DNA of 64,000 bases, from contig CANLDL010000001.1 of NCBI GenBank assembly GCA_947489425.1, positions 372,001 through 436,000 on the forward strand, read 5' to 3'. Source of the stretch: an uncultured Pseudomonadales bacterium. Lineage in GTDB: Bacteria; Pseudomonadota; Gammaproteobacteria; Pseudomonadales; Cellvibrionaceae. Position numbers and translations under genes: made by a program. This document shows positions 18,948-29,506 of the stretch, piece after piece. The notes beneath the pieces were generated by a model. That model saw nothing but the letters and a program-made list of their open reading frames with translations. It was not told the origin of the DNA and did no database searches. Positions within the stretch are counted from its first letter, which is position 1. Each line of letters opens with the position of its first letter.

Positions 18948-19829
18948 ATGATCGAGCGAATTCACTTAGAGATAATTCAACAGGTACACAAGAAAGGGTC
19001 TTTAACGGCTGCAGCTGAGTCATTGTGCCTTACACAATCGGCTTTGAGTCATACCATTAAAAAATTAGAGCGAAAACTAGGCGCTAATGTTTGGGAAAAA
19101 GAAGGGCGGAATTTACGCTTTACCCAAATTGGGGACTTTATCTTAAAAGAGGCCTCTCGATTATTGCCACAGTTAGAGCGAGCTGAGGATATTATCGACC
19201 AGTTTGTCGCTGGAGGTAAGGGTAGTTTATCCATTGGCATGGAGTGTTACCCCTGTTATCAGTGGCTGTTGCGTGTTGTCGAACCTTACTTGGATGAGTG
19301 GCCCAACATTGATGTTGATGTAAAGCAGCGATTCCAATTTGGTGGCATGTCAGCCTTGATAAACCACGAAATTGATATTCTTATCACTCCAGATCCGCTA
19401 GAGAGAAAGGACATATTATTCACCCCAGTATTTGATTATGAGCAAGTCCTCATTGTGACAGATGATCACGTATTGAGTGAAAAGCCCTTTGTTGAACCAG
19501 CCGATCTTAGTAACGAAACCCTTTACACCTATCCAGTCGATGCAGAGCGCTTAGACATCTATACAGATTTTCTGGTACCGGCTAATTGCGCACCACAAGC
19601 GCGTAAAACAATCGAGGCTACCGAGATCATGTTGCAATTAGTGGCTGCGGGCAGGGGAGTGTCAACATTACCTAAATGGCTAGTCAATGAATACATGAGT
19701 TCGTTGGCTATCAAGCCGGTTAAATTGGGTGAGCATGGTATTCATAAGAGTATTTACTTCGGAATACGCTGCTCAGATATTGGAAATGCCTACATCAAAG
19801 GCTTTTTGGAGCTTGCTAAATCTACTTAA
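18948..19829 (+). CDS. metR: LysR-type regulator of methionine genes
   Basis: Homocysteine-responsive activator of metE in gammaproteobacteria. The N-terminal helix-turn-helix reads GSLTAAAESLCLTQSALSHTIKKLERKLG. The effector domain begins near 90 (GSLSIGMECYPCYQWLLRVVEPYL), characteristic of MetR. I prefer the ATG at 18948 (MIERIHLEI), which matches other MetR proteins, over the TTG two codons earlier. It is divergent from metE across about 120 bp; I could not identify a clean TGAAN5TTCA site there. Confidence 0.93.
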   Translation: MIERIHLEIIQQVHKKGSLTAAAESLCLTQSALSHTIKKLERKLGANVWEKEGRNLRFTQIGDFILKEASRLLPQLERAEDIIDQFVAGGKGSLSIGMECYPCYQWLLRVVEPYLDEWPNIDVDVKQRFQFGGMSALINHEIDILITPDPLERKDILFTPVFDYEQVLIVTDDHVLSEKPFVEPADLSNETLYTYPVDAERLDIYTDFLVPANCAPQARKTIEATEIMLQLVAAGRGVSTLPKWLVNEYMSSLAIKPVKLGEHGIHKSIYFGIRCSDIGNAYIKGFLELAKST

Positions 19830-19928
19830 TTAATAGGGGAGTTATACTTACGTTTAAGGCCTGTTATAAAAAGCTTTATTTATACTTTTTTTGCTATATG
19901 ATCGCAAAACTTTTTATGAGGAGCTGTT

Positions 19929-21542
19929 ATGGCAGGGACAAAAACTAACCCTTGGGCACCCTTTAAGTCGAAAGACTTTACGGTCCTTTGGCTTGCAAGT
20001 TTATTATCAACAACAGGCTCCAGGATGCACGAGGTTGGCGCTGGTTGGCTGATGACCTCTTTATCGACCGACCCCTTTACTGTTGCCTTAGTACAAACAG
20101 TAACCGCTCTTCCTATCTTTTTATTTGCATTGACAGCAGGTGCCGTCGCAGATGTTGTAAGCCGACGAAAATTGCTAATTTTTGTCGAATCACTTATGGC
20201 CATCATTGCTACTTTATTTGTAGTGCTAATTTTTTTGGACATGATGACACCCACATTACTACTGATATTTGTTTTTATATTAGGTATTGGGGCTGCCTTT
20301 GCCGCACCTGCAAAACAAGCAACGGTACCTCAGCTAATACCCAAAGACGATCTCCAATCCGCCATTGCCTTAAATAGTGTTGGGTTTAACTTGAGCAGGG
20401 CGATTGGCCCCGCTGTGGCTGGTGTATTGATACTTGCTATTGGTATCGTTGTTCCCTTTATATTTAATGCCATTAGCTTTGCCATTATTGCAGCCGCTTA
20501 TTTTTGGTGGTGTCCAGGCAGAGTTGTCGACCCATTACCTAAAGAAAAAATACCTGGCGCAGTTAAAGCCGGTTTGCGTTACGTACGCTATAGCGAGCCA
20601 TTGAGAGCAACACTTGGGCGATCATTTGCGTTTTGTATTTCTGCAAGTGCTTTTTGGGCATTGTTACCATTGTTTGTAAAAGTTGAACTCCAAGGAGATG
20701 CTAGTTTATTTGGTTTGCTTATTGGAGCCATTGGTAGTGGCGCTGTACTGGGAGTGTTTTTATTACCAAGGCTCAAACAAAAATTTACGCCGCCTAAAAT
20801 TATCGTCTTAGCTTCAGTGCTTACCTCTATTGTGTTAATGACATCGGCGATATTTACCAGCCAAATACTGGCACTAGCTACCGCTGTATTATTCGGTAGT
20901 TGCTGGATTTGGATACTATCGACACTGAATGTGTCCGCTCAGTTGGCATTACCTGATTGGGTACGTGCGAGAGGTTTAGCAATTTACCTAATGGTATTCT
21001 TTGGCTCGATGAGCCTAGGTAGTATGATCTGGGGTAGCTTAGCCAGCCATATTGGTATATCTCCCACATTATTAGTCGCCGCGGGTACATTACTTTTGGG
21101 GGCTTACATCAGCCGCAAATTACCACTTAATCAAGGCCAAGCAGCGGATCTTGCCCCTTCTATGCACTGGGCTAACCCGACAGTAGTGGTTAACTCTGAG
21201 GAAGAAAAAGACTTTGTTAACGAGCGCTCTCCAGTATTAGTTACTATTGAATATATTATTGCTAAAGAAAACGAAGAGAAATTTTTATACCTAATGTGCT
21301 ATTTAGGGAAAGTACGTAAACAGTACGGTGCCTATAATTGGGATATTTTAGAAGAAGCTGATCGCCCCGGTACATTTATTGAGTATTTCCATGATGTTTC
21401 ATGGCTAGATCACCTAAGACATCGCCAGCGTGTTACAGGTAAAGATCGGGAGCTACAGGAGCAAATTGATGCGTTGCATATTGGCGACGAGTCCCCTAAA
21501 ACACGTCACTTTTTTGGCTCGTTAATTTACCGATGTAATTAA
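19929..21542 (+). CDS. MFS transporter of the MFS_3 (EntS-like) family with C-terminal extension
   Basis: Probable proton-driven exporter. About 400 residues make the twelve-helix MFS body, opening with NPWAPFKSKDFTVLWLASLLSTTGSRMHEVGAGWLM and containing the DVVSRRKLL loop between helices 2 and 3. The last ~130 residues (from PVLVTIEYII) form a soluble domain that resembles a dimeric alpha/beta barrel and is common in this family. The homologue EntS exports enterobactin, but no siderophore genes are nearby, so the substrate is open. ATG follows TGAGGAG. Confidence 0.88.
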   Translation: MAGTKTNPWAPFKSKDFTVLWLASLLSTTGSRMHEVGAGWLMTSLSTDPFTVALVQTVTALPIFLFALTAGAVADVVSRRKLLIFVESLMAIIATLFVVLIFLDMMTPTLLLIFVFILGIGAAFAAPAKQATVPQLIPKDDLQSAIALNSVGFNLSRAIGPAVAGVLILAIGIVVPFIFNAISFAIIAAAYFWWCPGRVVDPLPKEKIPGAVKAGLRYVRYSEPLRATLGRSFAFCISASAFWALLPLFVKVELQGDASLFGLLIGAIGSGAVLGVFLLPRLKQKFTPPKIIVLASVLTSIVLMTSAIFTSQILALATAVLFGSCWIWILSTLNVSAQLALPDWVRARGLAIYLMVFFGSMSLGSMIWGSLASHIGISPTLLVAAGTLLLGAYISRKLPLNQGQAADLAPSMHWANPTVVVNSEEEKDFVNERSPVLVTIEYIIAKENEEKFLYLMCYLGKVRKQYGAYNWDILEEADRPGTFIEYFHDVSWLDHLRHRQRVTGKDRELQEQIDALHIGDESPKTRHFFGSLIYRCN

Positions 21543-21586
21543 ACTATTCTTCTTTTCACTTATTGGTACTCATGTGCCTTGCCAAT

Positions 21587-21618
21587 AAAAAAGCCGTTAC
21601 ATCTGTAACGGCTTTTTT
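21587..21618. terminator. strong bidirectional terminator
   Basis: Perfect 14-bp arms beginning AAAAAAGCC and ending GGCTTTTTT around the loop ATCT. It sits between the MFS gene and the convergent TRAP operon and has a T run on both strands. Confidence 0.92.
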
Positions 21619-21649
21619 ATTAAGAGATTAATCAAATTAACAATGGCTA

Positions 21650-23014
21650 TCAACCATAAACCAACTTAGGTAACCAAAGCACAACATTGGGAAACAAGAT
21701 ACAAATTGTTAACCCTGTTGCTTGCAAGAACAAGAAAGGGAGAGATGATTTGTAAATTTGACCCATTGTTACTTCCGGTGGCGCCACACTTTTAAGATAG
21801 AACAATGCGTAGCCAAAGGGTGGACTCAAGAATGACATTTGCATATTTACCATATAGACGACACCAAACCACAGTGCTAAATCTTCTGTTGCTACACCTG
21901 GTAGGCCAAATACACCATCGAAGCTCATTGTTTTAAGTAATGGAATAAAAATAGGCACTGCGAGTAACAAGATACCAACCCAGTCAAGGAACATACCCAA
22001 AATTACAAGGATTACCATCATCAATATTAAAATACCGTAAGGGCCTAAGCCTGTACCGACAATAGTCTCGTTAACGAATGCTTGACCACCATTAACCACA
22101 TAGAAGCCAACAAACAAAGTAGCACCGAAGATAATCCACAGTACCATTGCTGTTACACGAAGCGTAGTTGTTGCTGCCTCACGTAAATTTTCCCAAGATA
22201 GTCTTCTATAAAGTGCAGAGACAATCATCGCACCAAAAGTACCAATACCTGCTGCTTCTACCGGTGTTGCGATACCGGCAAAGATAACACCAAGAACAAT
22301 AGTTACCAGTACGATAGGCGCTAGCGACTTTTTAAGTAGACTTAACTTTTCGCGATTACTAACGCGCTCACTCTCGGGCAAAGCAGGCCCTAAGCTTGGG
22401 TTAATATAGCAACGCGCTGTTACATAAAATATATATAAGCCCGATAAAATTAAACCAGGAATAACTGCACCAACAAACAATTCACCAACAGATTGCTGCG
22501 CAACAACTGCGAACAAAATGGCTAGAATAGAAGGTGGAATCAAAATACCCAATGTACCACCTGCCAAAATTGAGCCACAGGCAATTGTTGGGTGATATTT
22601 GCGTTTAATCATTGCAGGCAATGCAATTAAACCCATTGTTACTTCTGTTGCACCAATAACACCACACATGGCTGCAAGGATAGTCGATGCAATAATAGTA
22701 CTGGTTGCCAACCCGCCTTTTAAGCCTCCTAATATTTTATAAATCATATCGAAAAGTTCTTCGATAATGCCCGCCCGTTCGAGCATGGAGGCCATAAAAA
22801 TAAATAACGGGATTGCCGACAACTGATAGTCGGTCATCAATGGAAAGATACGTGATGGTAAGATATTAAGAATTTGTGCATTACCAAAAATAAATAAGAA
22901 CACACAGGCTAAACCACCTGTTACAAATGAAAGAGGAAGGCCAGCCATTAATAGAATAGCTAGCGAGCCAAACATAATAATAGTTAACCACCCAATACTA
23001 ATTTCAATCCCCAT
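21650..23014 (-). CDS. dctM: TRAP transporter large permease (DctM)
   Basis: Main translocation subunit of a Na+-coupled tripartite ATP-independent transporter. It has 454 residues with about a dozen hydrophobic segments and the family's repeated glycine-rich loops (SIGGTLGILIPPS-like segment at about 155-170, FAGIATPVEAAGIG, FLSPPFGYALFYLKS). Its start overlaps the stop of the small-permease gene by one base. The last gene of the operon, it ends at the shared terminator. Confidence 0.93.
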   Translation of the reverse strand: MGIEISIGWLTIIMFGSLAILLMAGLPLSFVTGGLACVFLFIFGNAQILNILPSRIFPLMTDYQLSAIPLFIFMASMLERAGIIEELFDMIYKILGGLKGGLATSTIIASTILAAMCGVIGATEVTMGLIALPAMIKRKYHPTIACGSILAGGTLGILIPPSILAILFAVVAQQSVGELFVGAVIPGLILSGLYIFYVTARCYINPSLGPALPESERVSNREKLSLLKKSLAPIVLVTIVLGVIFAGIATPVEAAGIGTFGAMIVSALYRRLSWENLREAATTTLRVTAMVLWIIFGATLFVGFYVVNGGQAFVNETIVGTGLGPYGILILMMVILVILGMFLDWVGILLLAVPIFIPLLKTMSFDGVFGLPGVATEDLALWFGVVYMVNMQMSFLSPPFGYALFYLKSVAPPEVTMGQIYKSSLPFLFLQATGLTICILFPNVVLWLPKLVYG

Positions 23015-24168
23015 TATTGAGTACCTCCCATTGTTTCTGCTTGAGAGTCGTCGGGTTTATCATTTTCGATAGTCATGAACACATTTATGTCCTTAGCAAG
23101 TTTTGCAATACCTTGAAGTATTATCAATGCTGCGCCTAGTGGTATTGAGAATTTAACGGGCCAATATTGAATGCCCCATTCAGTAAATGAAACCTCATTC
23201 ACAGCATAAGAATCATAAAAGAAAGTCCAGCCGGTCCAGAGTAGGGTGCAAACAAAAATAAAGAAGAATAGGGAGGTGAGCACATCGACAAATGCTTTCA
23301 TACGATTAGAAAAGTACATATAAATCACATCGACTCGCACATGAGCATCTTCTTTTAATGCATAACCACCAGCCAATATATACTGGGCACCAAACATAAG
23401 GAACATACTTTCATGTGCCCAGTTGGTGGGTGAATTAAATACATAACGCGCTATAACCTCGTAGTAGTACACAATAACTGCGATAGCAGACCAATAAGCA
23501 ATATAGTTGCCCACAAATTCATTGAGTTTATCGATCCAACGAGTCCAAGCTAAATCAACATTAACCGATGCACTGTGGACAGCATGTTCTTCTACAGGGC
23601 ATGCAAAACCAGAGGCCTGGCTTGTATCATCTTCCTTCTCTTTGCAACGAGCAATAAGCTTGGGCAATAAAAAGAAGTCAATAATCATTAAAATTAAAAT
23701 GGTAATTGCAATAATGCGTACTGTGAGCTGCCAGTTTTCAAAATATTCATTAGCTTCAATGGTGTGTTGTTCGCCCAAGGCTAATTTCTTTTCAGCTTCT
23801 TTGAGTTTTTCTACTGCATCTTCTTCGCCATCATCAATCTGATCTTGATAGCGTTTTATTAAAAACTTAGAGGTGACAATTTCATTTTTTGCATTAGAAA
23901 TAATGTTTTGTCCGTCTCGAATTTGCACATTCGAATACAACAAACCAAGAAATAAAGGAATAAATATAAGTCCCCAGCGGCTTTTTAAATAAAAGCGGTG
24001 CATGCCAATAAAGCCAGCAGTTATTAATACAAAATAAGCAAGGGGAGCGGAGATATTTTTAATTTCTTTACCAACGTTTCGTTTAATAATAAACATAGCA
24101 ACGAGAGGAAAGATTAATAAACCTAACCAATAGAGCCAATGTGGCAAGACAAACGTTAAATTAGGCAT
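23014..24168 (-). CDS. dctQ: TRAP small permease (DctQ) fused to an N-terminal TM2-like domain
   Basis: At 384 residues this is about twice the usual length of a DctQ protein. The C-terminal ~180 residues are DctQ, including ARYVFNSPTNWAHESMFLMFGAQYILAGGYALKEDAHVRVDVIY. The N-terminal ~190 residues have a hydrophobic pair flanking GFIGMHRFYLKSRWG, the signature of TM2-domain proteins, then an acidic, coiled-coil-like stretch (QDQIDDGEEDAVEKLKEAEKKLALGEQ) and another helix. Extended DctQ proteins exist, but the TM2-like part is unusual; its job, perhaps a sensor or assembly role, is unknown. Confidence 0.85.
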   Translation of the reverse strand: MPNLTFVLPHWLYWLGLLIFPLVAMFIIKRNVGKEIKNISAPLAYFVLITAGFIGMHRFYLKSRWGLIFIPLFLGLLYSNVQIRDGQNIISNAKNEIVTSKFLIKRYQDQIDDGEEDAVEKLKEAEKKLALGEQHTIEANEYFENWQLTVRIIAITILILMIIDFFLLPKLIARCKEKEDDTSQASGFACPVEEHAVHSASVNVDLAWTRWIDKLNEFVGNYIAYWSAIAVIVYYYEVIARYVFNSPTNWAHESMFLMFGAQYILAGGYALKEDAHVRVDVIYMYFSNRMKAFVDVLTSLFFFIFVCTLLWTGWTFFYDSYAVNEVSFTEWGIQYWPVKFSIPLGAALIILQGIAKLAKDINVFMTIENDKPDDSQAETMGGTQ

Positions 24169-24267
24169 GCTGTTAATATACCTCGGTTAAATGATAGAAA
24201 ACCTAATCCAAATAGATCAAATTTATACATCGAAGAAAAAATGTAGATGTTTTTATATTTATTAGAA

Positions 24268-24292
24268 GGGCAGGTAGATGTTTTACCTGCCC
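24268..24292. repeat. intercistronic hairpin between dctP and dctQ
   Basis: GGGCAGGTA (24268-24276) and TACCTGCCC (24284-24292) form a perfect 9-bp GC-rich stem with a 7-base loop in the gap after the binding-protein gene. It is placed as a partial terminator or mRNA stabiliser, which would let the binding protein outnumber the permease. Confidence 0.65.
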
Positions 24293-24324
24293 CTCAGATT
24301 TCAAAAGCAACTAAATACTAGCGT

Positions 24325-25476
24325 TTAAGAAATTAATTTTTGGCCTTTAATCATACTTTTTGTGATATAGCCCAAGCTACCAGACATCATATAATCTAAC
24401 TGAACTTTAAATACACGAGCCGCATCTTTATCTTTATTGGCCCACTTGAACCAAAGTGGAATGGCAAGCTCGGTAAATTTCTCAACATCGTCTTGAGTTA
24501 AACGAGTAACAATGGTGCCTGCTTCATCAAATTTCTTCCATGCTTCTTGGTCTGCTTTTTGGATAGCAGCATGATGAATATCAGAGTAGCGGTGAACTTC
24601 AGTTTCCATAAAGGTTTGTACGCTTTTAGAGACTTTATTCCATGATTTTTTACCAACCGTTAATTCCATAATGTCAACGGGTTGGTAAATAGACATAAAT
24701 CCTGCCGGCCCCATTGAGATGAATTTAGTCACCTGATGGAAACCTAAGGCATAGTTAATAGCAGGGCCAACGAAGTCAGCAACATCAATAGTGCCTTTCT
24801 CTAGGGCAGGGAATATCTCACTACCTGGAAGTAACGTGGTTTTCGCACCAGCAGCTTGGAATAATTCAGCTACCATGCCACCGGGAAGGCGCATTTTGCG
24901 GCCTCTGAAGTCGTCAATCGAGTTAATCGGTGTTTTGGAGTGAATGATGTTTGGACCATGGTGAATAGGGCCAACATAATGCAGGTCGAACTTAGAGTAA
25001 ATGTCTCGGGCCATTTCTATACCGCCCAATCCATAATAAAAAGTATCCCACTCATGAGGGTTACGTAAGCCCAAAGGATAAGAGCTTAAAAATACTGAGG
25101 CAGGCATACGTCCAGCCCAGTATAGGGTAAATGCATTCATTGCATCGATAACCCCATTTTTTACCGCATCGAATAATTGGAAGTCACCAACAACATCTTT
25201 AGCGCCAAAAGGAGTTAACTTCAATTCGCCACCCGTGCGCTCAATAATACTATCGCACCAGGTTTTAAATGTTTCTAAGCCAATACCACCTGACCAAGAT
25301 GTTTGTATTTTCCATTCTGTAGTTTTGGCCGACTGAGCATTAGATATGTAAGGTGCACCTAAAATTGCGGCACCACTTGCAGCAGCAGCTGTGGTTAAAA
25401 ATTTTCGGCGTGAGTTAGTTTGAGGGGTTTCTTTATCTTGTTTTATTGTTTTTTTATCGATATTTTCTGAAGACAT
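24325..25476 (-). CDS. dctP: TRAP transporter substrate-binding protein (DctP), Tat-exported
   Basis: Periplasmic solute receptor of the transporter, 383 residues. The N-terminus has the twin-arginine motif SRRKFLTTAAAASG followed by a hydrophobic stretch and APYISNAQ, so it should be exported folded through Tat. FRGRKMRLPGGMVAELFQAAGAKTTLLPGSEIFPALEKGTIDVAD is the canonical core with the Arg that binds a carboxylate. Related proteins bind organic acids. First gene of the dctPQM operon; AAAGGAGC lies at the right distance before ATG. Confidence 0.92.
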   Translation of the reverse strand: MSSENIDKKTIKQDKETPQTNSRRKFLTTAAAASGAAILGAPYISNAQSAKTTEWKIQTSWSGGIGLETFKTWCDSIIERTGGELKLTPFGAKDVVGDFQLFDAVKNGVIDAMNAFTLYWAGRMPASVFLSSYPLGLRNPHEWDTFYYGLGGIEMARDIYSKFDLHYVGPIHHGPNIIHSKTPINSIDDFRGRKMRLPGGMVAELFQAAGAKTTLLPGSEIFPALEKGTIDVADFVGPAINYALGFHQVTKFISMGPAGFMSIYQPVDIMELTVGKKSWNKVSKSVQTFMETEVHRYSDIHHAAIQKADQEAWKKFDEAGTIVTRLTQDDVEKFTELAIPLWFKWANKDKDAARVFKVQLDYMMSGSLGYITKSMIKGQKLIS

Positions 25477-26314
25477 ACAAAGCTCCTTTATTAGCTTTTA
25501 ATAAAGATATATCAAATGCAATTCGATAAGCGAGCTACTTTTTAATTATTATTGAGAATTATAGTCTCATTAATCGAGTGCACTCTCATGGTAAGCAATT
25601 GTTATTAGAGTGTCCTATTGTTAGCGAACTCTAGACAGCAACAATAAAAGCTTAGTTTATTATTTTTCAAATAAAGCAGAATCATTCTAGAGAAGATTTT
25701 TGATAAAAGATATAAAAAAACCTAATAATACATTATCACTGGTAGGACCGGCTAAAAGCGTACGACTTTGGTCGTAATTTCGCTTAAAAGAAGAGAAATG
25801 TCTAAAAATAACTTAAAACTTCTATGGTAAATGCAGTTATCTTTATAACTTTTTACCAAAAAAGTTATATCTAGCGAAATTATTTATAAAAGAGTTATAA
25901 ATGCATCACATCACTATAAAAAATAGTACATTAAAAATTGTAGGCAGTTAAAAATCATTAATTACTCTATTTTTTTGGTTTTATTGTATCTGTGTAGTAT
26001 AACAATATGCGCTAAATATTCACTTATTACATATTCAAAGCGCCCATTTGATAATTGCTATAAAAAATATCTAACAAACTAACGATATATACCAAATGAG
26101 ACGCTAGATTTTTCTTTAAACAAGCGTGATAACTATTTGTTACCTCACAATCTTAAAGTAAATCAATAATAACCTGATTAATAACATTGATACTATTTAT
26201 TAGGATTTATAGTCTAATAAATAATACTAGCAATACCTCAATTATTAACTACACTCAAAATGATGTGTGAGCCTTTTAGCTAGGCCTTTAAAAACAAAGG
26301 TGAATGGGACATTT
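25477..26314. other. 838-bp AT-rich divergent region between dctP and a chemoreceptor gene
   Basis: No credible coding frame on either strand. It holds the promoters of dctPQM and the chemoreceptor. The one clear structure is the two-part stem-loop at 25756-25785. Confidence 0.55.
25756..25785. promoter_or_regulatory. two-part stem-loop in the dctP / chemoreceptor divergent region
   Basis: Inner perfect stem TACGAC-TTTG-GTCGTA (25761-25776) enclosed by AAGCG and CGCTT, with a 4-base bulge on one side. It could be a regulator's operator or a structured leader of the dctP message about 280 bases before its start. Function is unknown. Confidence 0.45.
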
Positions 26315-28333
26315 ATGGTTTTTTCATTAAGACAAAGTTTATTACTAGGTTTTGGGGCTGTTCTGGCTTTATTTATTGGTGCAATCCTCTTTATTAACCA
26401 CCAAATAACCATTATTCAAAATACACAATCCAAGCTAGTGGATACGCGTATGCCAACGGTATTAGCCGGCGAAAAATTATTGGATGGTGTACATCACTCA
26501 TTGGCTGGCCTGCGTGGTTATATGATTTTGGGCGATGATGAAACAAAAGCCGAAAAAATGAAGGCCGAAAGAGCAGAAGGTTGGGCTAAGATCGACTCTA
26601 TGCTAGCCGAATACGAGGCACTTTCTTTAGGCTGGACTGAACCTGCAAATGTGGAGCTTTTAAGTAGCCTCAAAAACTCAGTAGAGCAATTTCGTGCACA
26701 TCAGCAAGAGGTTGAAGATATTGCGCACGCACCTAATAATCTGCCAGCAATGAACCTTTTATTTACTAAAGCAGCGCCGGTTGCTCAAAAAGTTTCAAGT
26801 GCTATTACCGCTATTATTGATGCAGAAGCAAAACTTGAAGCCACCTCCGACAGAAAAGCTTTGCTCAAATTATTTGCTGATAGCCGAGGCTCCTTTGTGG
26901 GCGGGTTAGCCAGTATCCGAGCCTATTTGTTATCAGGTAAAGAGAGCTTTAAGCAAGATTTTTTGAAAAAATGGAATATTAACGAAACACGTTTTAAACA
27001 GATTTCTGAACGAGCAGCATTACTTTCACCCAGCCAAAAAGCACAGTGGGATATTTATGTAAAAGAAAGGGCTATTTTTGCACCATTGCCACCCCAAATG
27101 TTTACCCTGCGTGCAGGTAAAGAATGGAATAGAGCCAATTACCTGCTGGCAACAAAGGCAGCCCCGCGTGCTGCTGAAATTAAATCTACATTGGCTCAGT
27201 TAGCCGAGTCGCAATACGATTTAAAGGTTCAAGCTATAGAGTCTTTAAAATACGAGAAAAAAATACTATCGACGATAGGTAGTGCGATCGCTGCTAGTAG
27301 TATTGTTCTCGGTATATTGATTGCTTTCTTCCTTAGCCGTTCGCTGTCTAATAAATTAGATAAAATGGTGCAGGCAGCTGGCTTACTATCCTTAGGTGAT
27401 TTGAGATCTGCCGACCTAGAAATGGGGCACCTTAAAGAGTTTAATGTTTTAGCAAAAGCATTTAACAATACTAAAACAAACTTACATAACTTGGTTTCGA
27501 GAATCCTGCGTTCAAGTGATAGTTTATCGACACACACAAATGAGCTAGAAACTTTACTAGCCAACTCTTATAACATTGCCAATAAGCAACAAGACAATAC
27601 CTATATTATTGTGAATTCGATGCATGAAATGACTAGAACAGTTGAAGCGGTTTCATCTAATACAGTAGAAGCAGCTAGTTCTGCCGAAGATGCCGACGCA
27701 TCAACTATAACAGGTCACGATGTTGTATCAAAAACTGTTACTAGCATTACAGAACTTGCTGGTGCCATTGAAAATGCTGCAAATACGATTAATCAATTAG
27801 GTGAAGAAACAAACGCAGTTGATACCATTTTAAGTTCTATTAGTGGCATTGCAGACCAGACAAATTTATTGGCGCTTAATGCTGCGATTGAGGCTGCAAG
27901 AGCAGGAGAGCAGGGCAGAGGTTTTGCTGTTGTTGCTGATGAAGTGCGTGCTCTAGCGGCTAGAACCCAGGAGTCTACCGTTGAAATTAGAACAATGCTG
28001 GATCGCCTAAAAAATGGGGCGAGTAATGCCGTTGATGTAATGAGTGCCGGTCATCAACAAGCGCAAGAGAGTGTAGAAAAAGCCAATATTGCTAGTGAAA
28101 CATTAAAGAATATTGCGCAAAAAATGAAAATAATTAAGGATATGAATACGCAAATAGCATCAGCTGCAGAGCAACAAAATGCAGTAACTCTGGATATGAA
28201 AAACAAGGTAAATCGCATCGACAGCGGCGCAAGCGAAGTATCCGATGCCTCCAAAGAAAGCATACACGCCATCAAAGAAATTTCTACATTAATGACGGAG
28301 CTAGAAAAAGATGTTACTCAATTTAAGATATAG
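26315..28333 (+). CDS. methyl-accepting chemotaxis protein
   Basis: Inner-membrane chemoreceptor of about 672 residues. A first helix ([20 protein letters not shown]) is followed by a ~300-residue, mostly helical periplasmic sensor, a second helix ([20 protein letters not shown]), a HAMP linker and the cytoplasmic signalling tip [20 protein letters not shown], which binds CheA/CheW. I prefer the ATG at 26315 (MVFSLRQS) over the GTG at 26267, which has no ribosome-binding site. The long helical sensor resembles four-helix-bundle types. It is divergent from the TRAP operon, so both may respond to the same compound; this is inference. Confidence 0.93.
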   Translation: MVFSLRQSLLLGFGAVLALFIGAILFINHQITIIQNTQSKLVDTRMPTVLAGEKLLDGVHHSLAGLRGYMILGDDETKAEKMKAERAEGWAKIDSMLAEYEALSLGWTEPANVELLSSLKNSVEQFRAHQQEVEDIAHAPNNLPAMNLLFTKAAPVAQKVSSAITAIIDAEAKLEATSDRKALLKLFADSRGSFVGGLASIRAYLLSGKESFKQDFLKKWNINETRFKQISERAALLSPSQKAQWDIYVKERAIFAPLPPQMFTLRAGKEWNRANYLLATKAAPRAAEIKSTLAQLAESQYDLKVQAIESLKYEKKILSTIGSAIAASSIVLGILIAFFLSRSLSNKLDKMVQAAGLLSLGDLRSADLEMGHLKEFNVLAKAFNNTKTNLHNLVSRILRSSDSLSTHTNELETLLANSYNIANKQQDNTYIIVNSMHEMTRTVEAVSSNTVEAASSAEDADASTITGHDVVSKTVTSITELAGAIENAANTINQLGEETNAVDTILSSISGIADQTNLLALNAAIEAARAGEQGRGFAVVADEVRALAARTQESTVEIRTMLDRLKNGASNAVDVMSAGHQQAQESVEKANIASETLKNIAQKMKIIKDMNTQIASAAEQQNAVTLDMKNKVNRIDSGASEVSDASKESIHAIKEISTLMTELEKDVTQFKI

Positions 28334-28415
28334 CTAAGAGATATAAAATATCCAGAAAATTTTAGATAAAATCAGCAGCTTTTTGGGACCGTATTTAACG
28401 CTAAGCCTAACTATA

Positions 28416-29390
28416 TTATTGCGACTCAATATTAAATCGAGCTCGGTAGGAGCCCGGTGTTAAACCTATTTCTCTGATAAATACTTTTCTAAATGATGCC
28501 GGGTCGTTGTAGGCAACCTTATGAGATATCTCTGTGATACTAGCAGTGCTGGACTCAAGCATTTCCCTTGCTTTATCTATTCGTATTTTTTGTATATAAC
28601 AGGTTGGGCTTAGGCCTAACGAGCTTTTAAAATGTCGAATTAATGTCCTTTGACTCATATTGCCAATACTGGCTAGTTCTTTTAGGTGTACTTCTTGTGC
28701 GTAATGTGTATGAATCCAGTGTTGTACCGCAATAATTGATTTATTCCCGTGCTCGAATGATGGTGTAAAAACACGATAAAACTGTTGGCTTTTACCGTTG
28801 GGGTCAACCAATAAATATTTTGCAACTCTCGACATAATATCAGTACCAGCAAAACGCCTGATAAGTTGTAATCCTAGTTCTATCCAAGCAGTTACGCCAC
28901 CGGCCGTAATAATATCCCCTTCATCAATTAAAATTTTATCAATATCCAAACAAATACTTGGATACTCTTTCTCAAAACGATCTTTTAATATCCAGTGTGT
29001 TGTAACGCAACGGTCTTTTAAAATTCCACTTTTGGCCAGCATAAAACTACCACCACAGACTGATGTTGCTATCGCTCCAGAAGCGTATTGTTCGCTTATC
29101 CACTCAATAATTAGCTCGCTGGAATTATCTACCGTATCGGTATCAATAGTACCTGGTATAACAATGACATTTTGTTGCTCTGGGGCTTGAGGGGATGTTG
29201 AGTATTGGTTAATGAACTGATTGTTTTCGTTAATAGACCAATGAGAGACCCTAAATAGCGGACATCCTTCTGTTATCTGCTTTTTAATATAGCTATTTGC
29301 TACATTTAACATCTCTGTTAACCCATAAACAGTTGTTAACTGTACGGTAGAGTAGGTTGCGATTCCGATGTTTATGTATTTATTAGGCAT
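28416..29390 (-). CDS. GlxA-type AraC-family transcriptional regulator
   Basis: Regulator of 324 residues. The first ~165 form a DJ-1/PfpI-like amidotransferase fold with the nucleophile-elbow Cys in SVCGGSFMLAKSG. The C-terminal 100 are an AraC DNA-binding domain with two helix-turn-helix units (LKELASIGNMSQRTLIRHF and ITEISHKVAYNDPASFRKVF). It is divergent from a small membrane protein and two YHS proteins, its likely targets. Ligand unknown. Confidence 0.9.
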   Translation of the reverse strand: MPNKYINIGIATYSTVQLTTVYGLTEMLNVANSYIKKQITEGCPLFRVSHWSINENNQFINQYSTSPQAPEQQNVIVIPGTIDTDTVDNSSELIIEWISEQYASGAIATSVCGGSFMLAKSGILKDRCVTTHWILKDRFEKEYPSICLDIDKILIDEGDIITAGGVTAWIELGLQLIRRFAGTDIMSRVAKYLLVDPNGKSQQFYRVFTPSFEHGNKSIIAVQHWIHTHYAQEVHLKELASIGNMSQRTLIRHFKSSLGLSPTCYIQKIRIDKAREMLESSTASITEISHKVAYNDPASFRKVFIREIGLTPGSYRARFNIESQ

Positions 29391-29506
29391 TTTGGCAACT
29401 TTACCTTTGAAATGGTCAATTATGCCTCTTTAATCTATTCTGGGGCAATACTAAACTAACTGCTAATTAAAGAGGTAAGTATGTTTAGCGTGTTGGCAAG
29501 CTGTGT

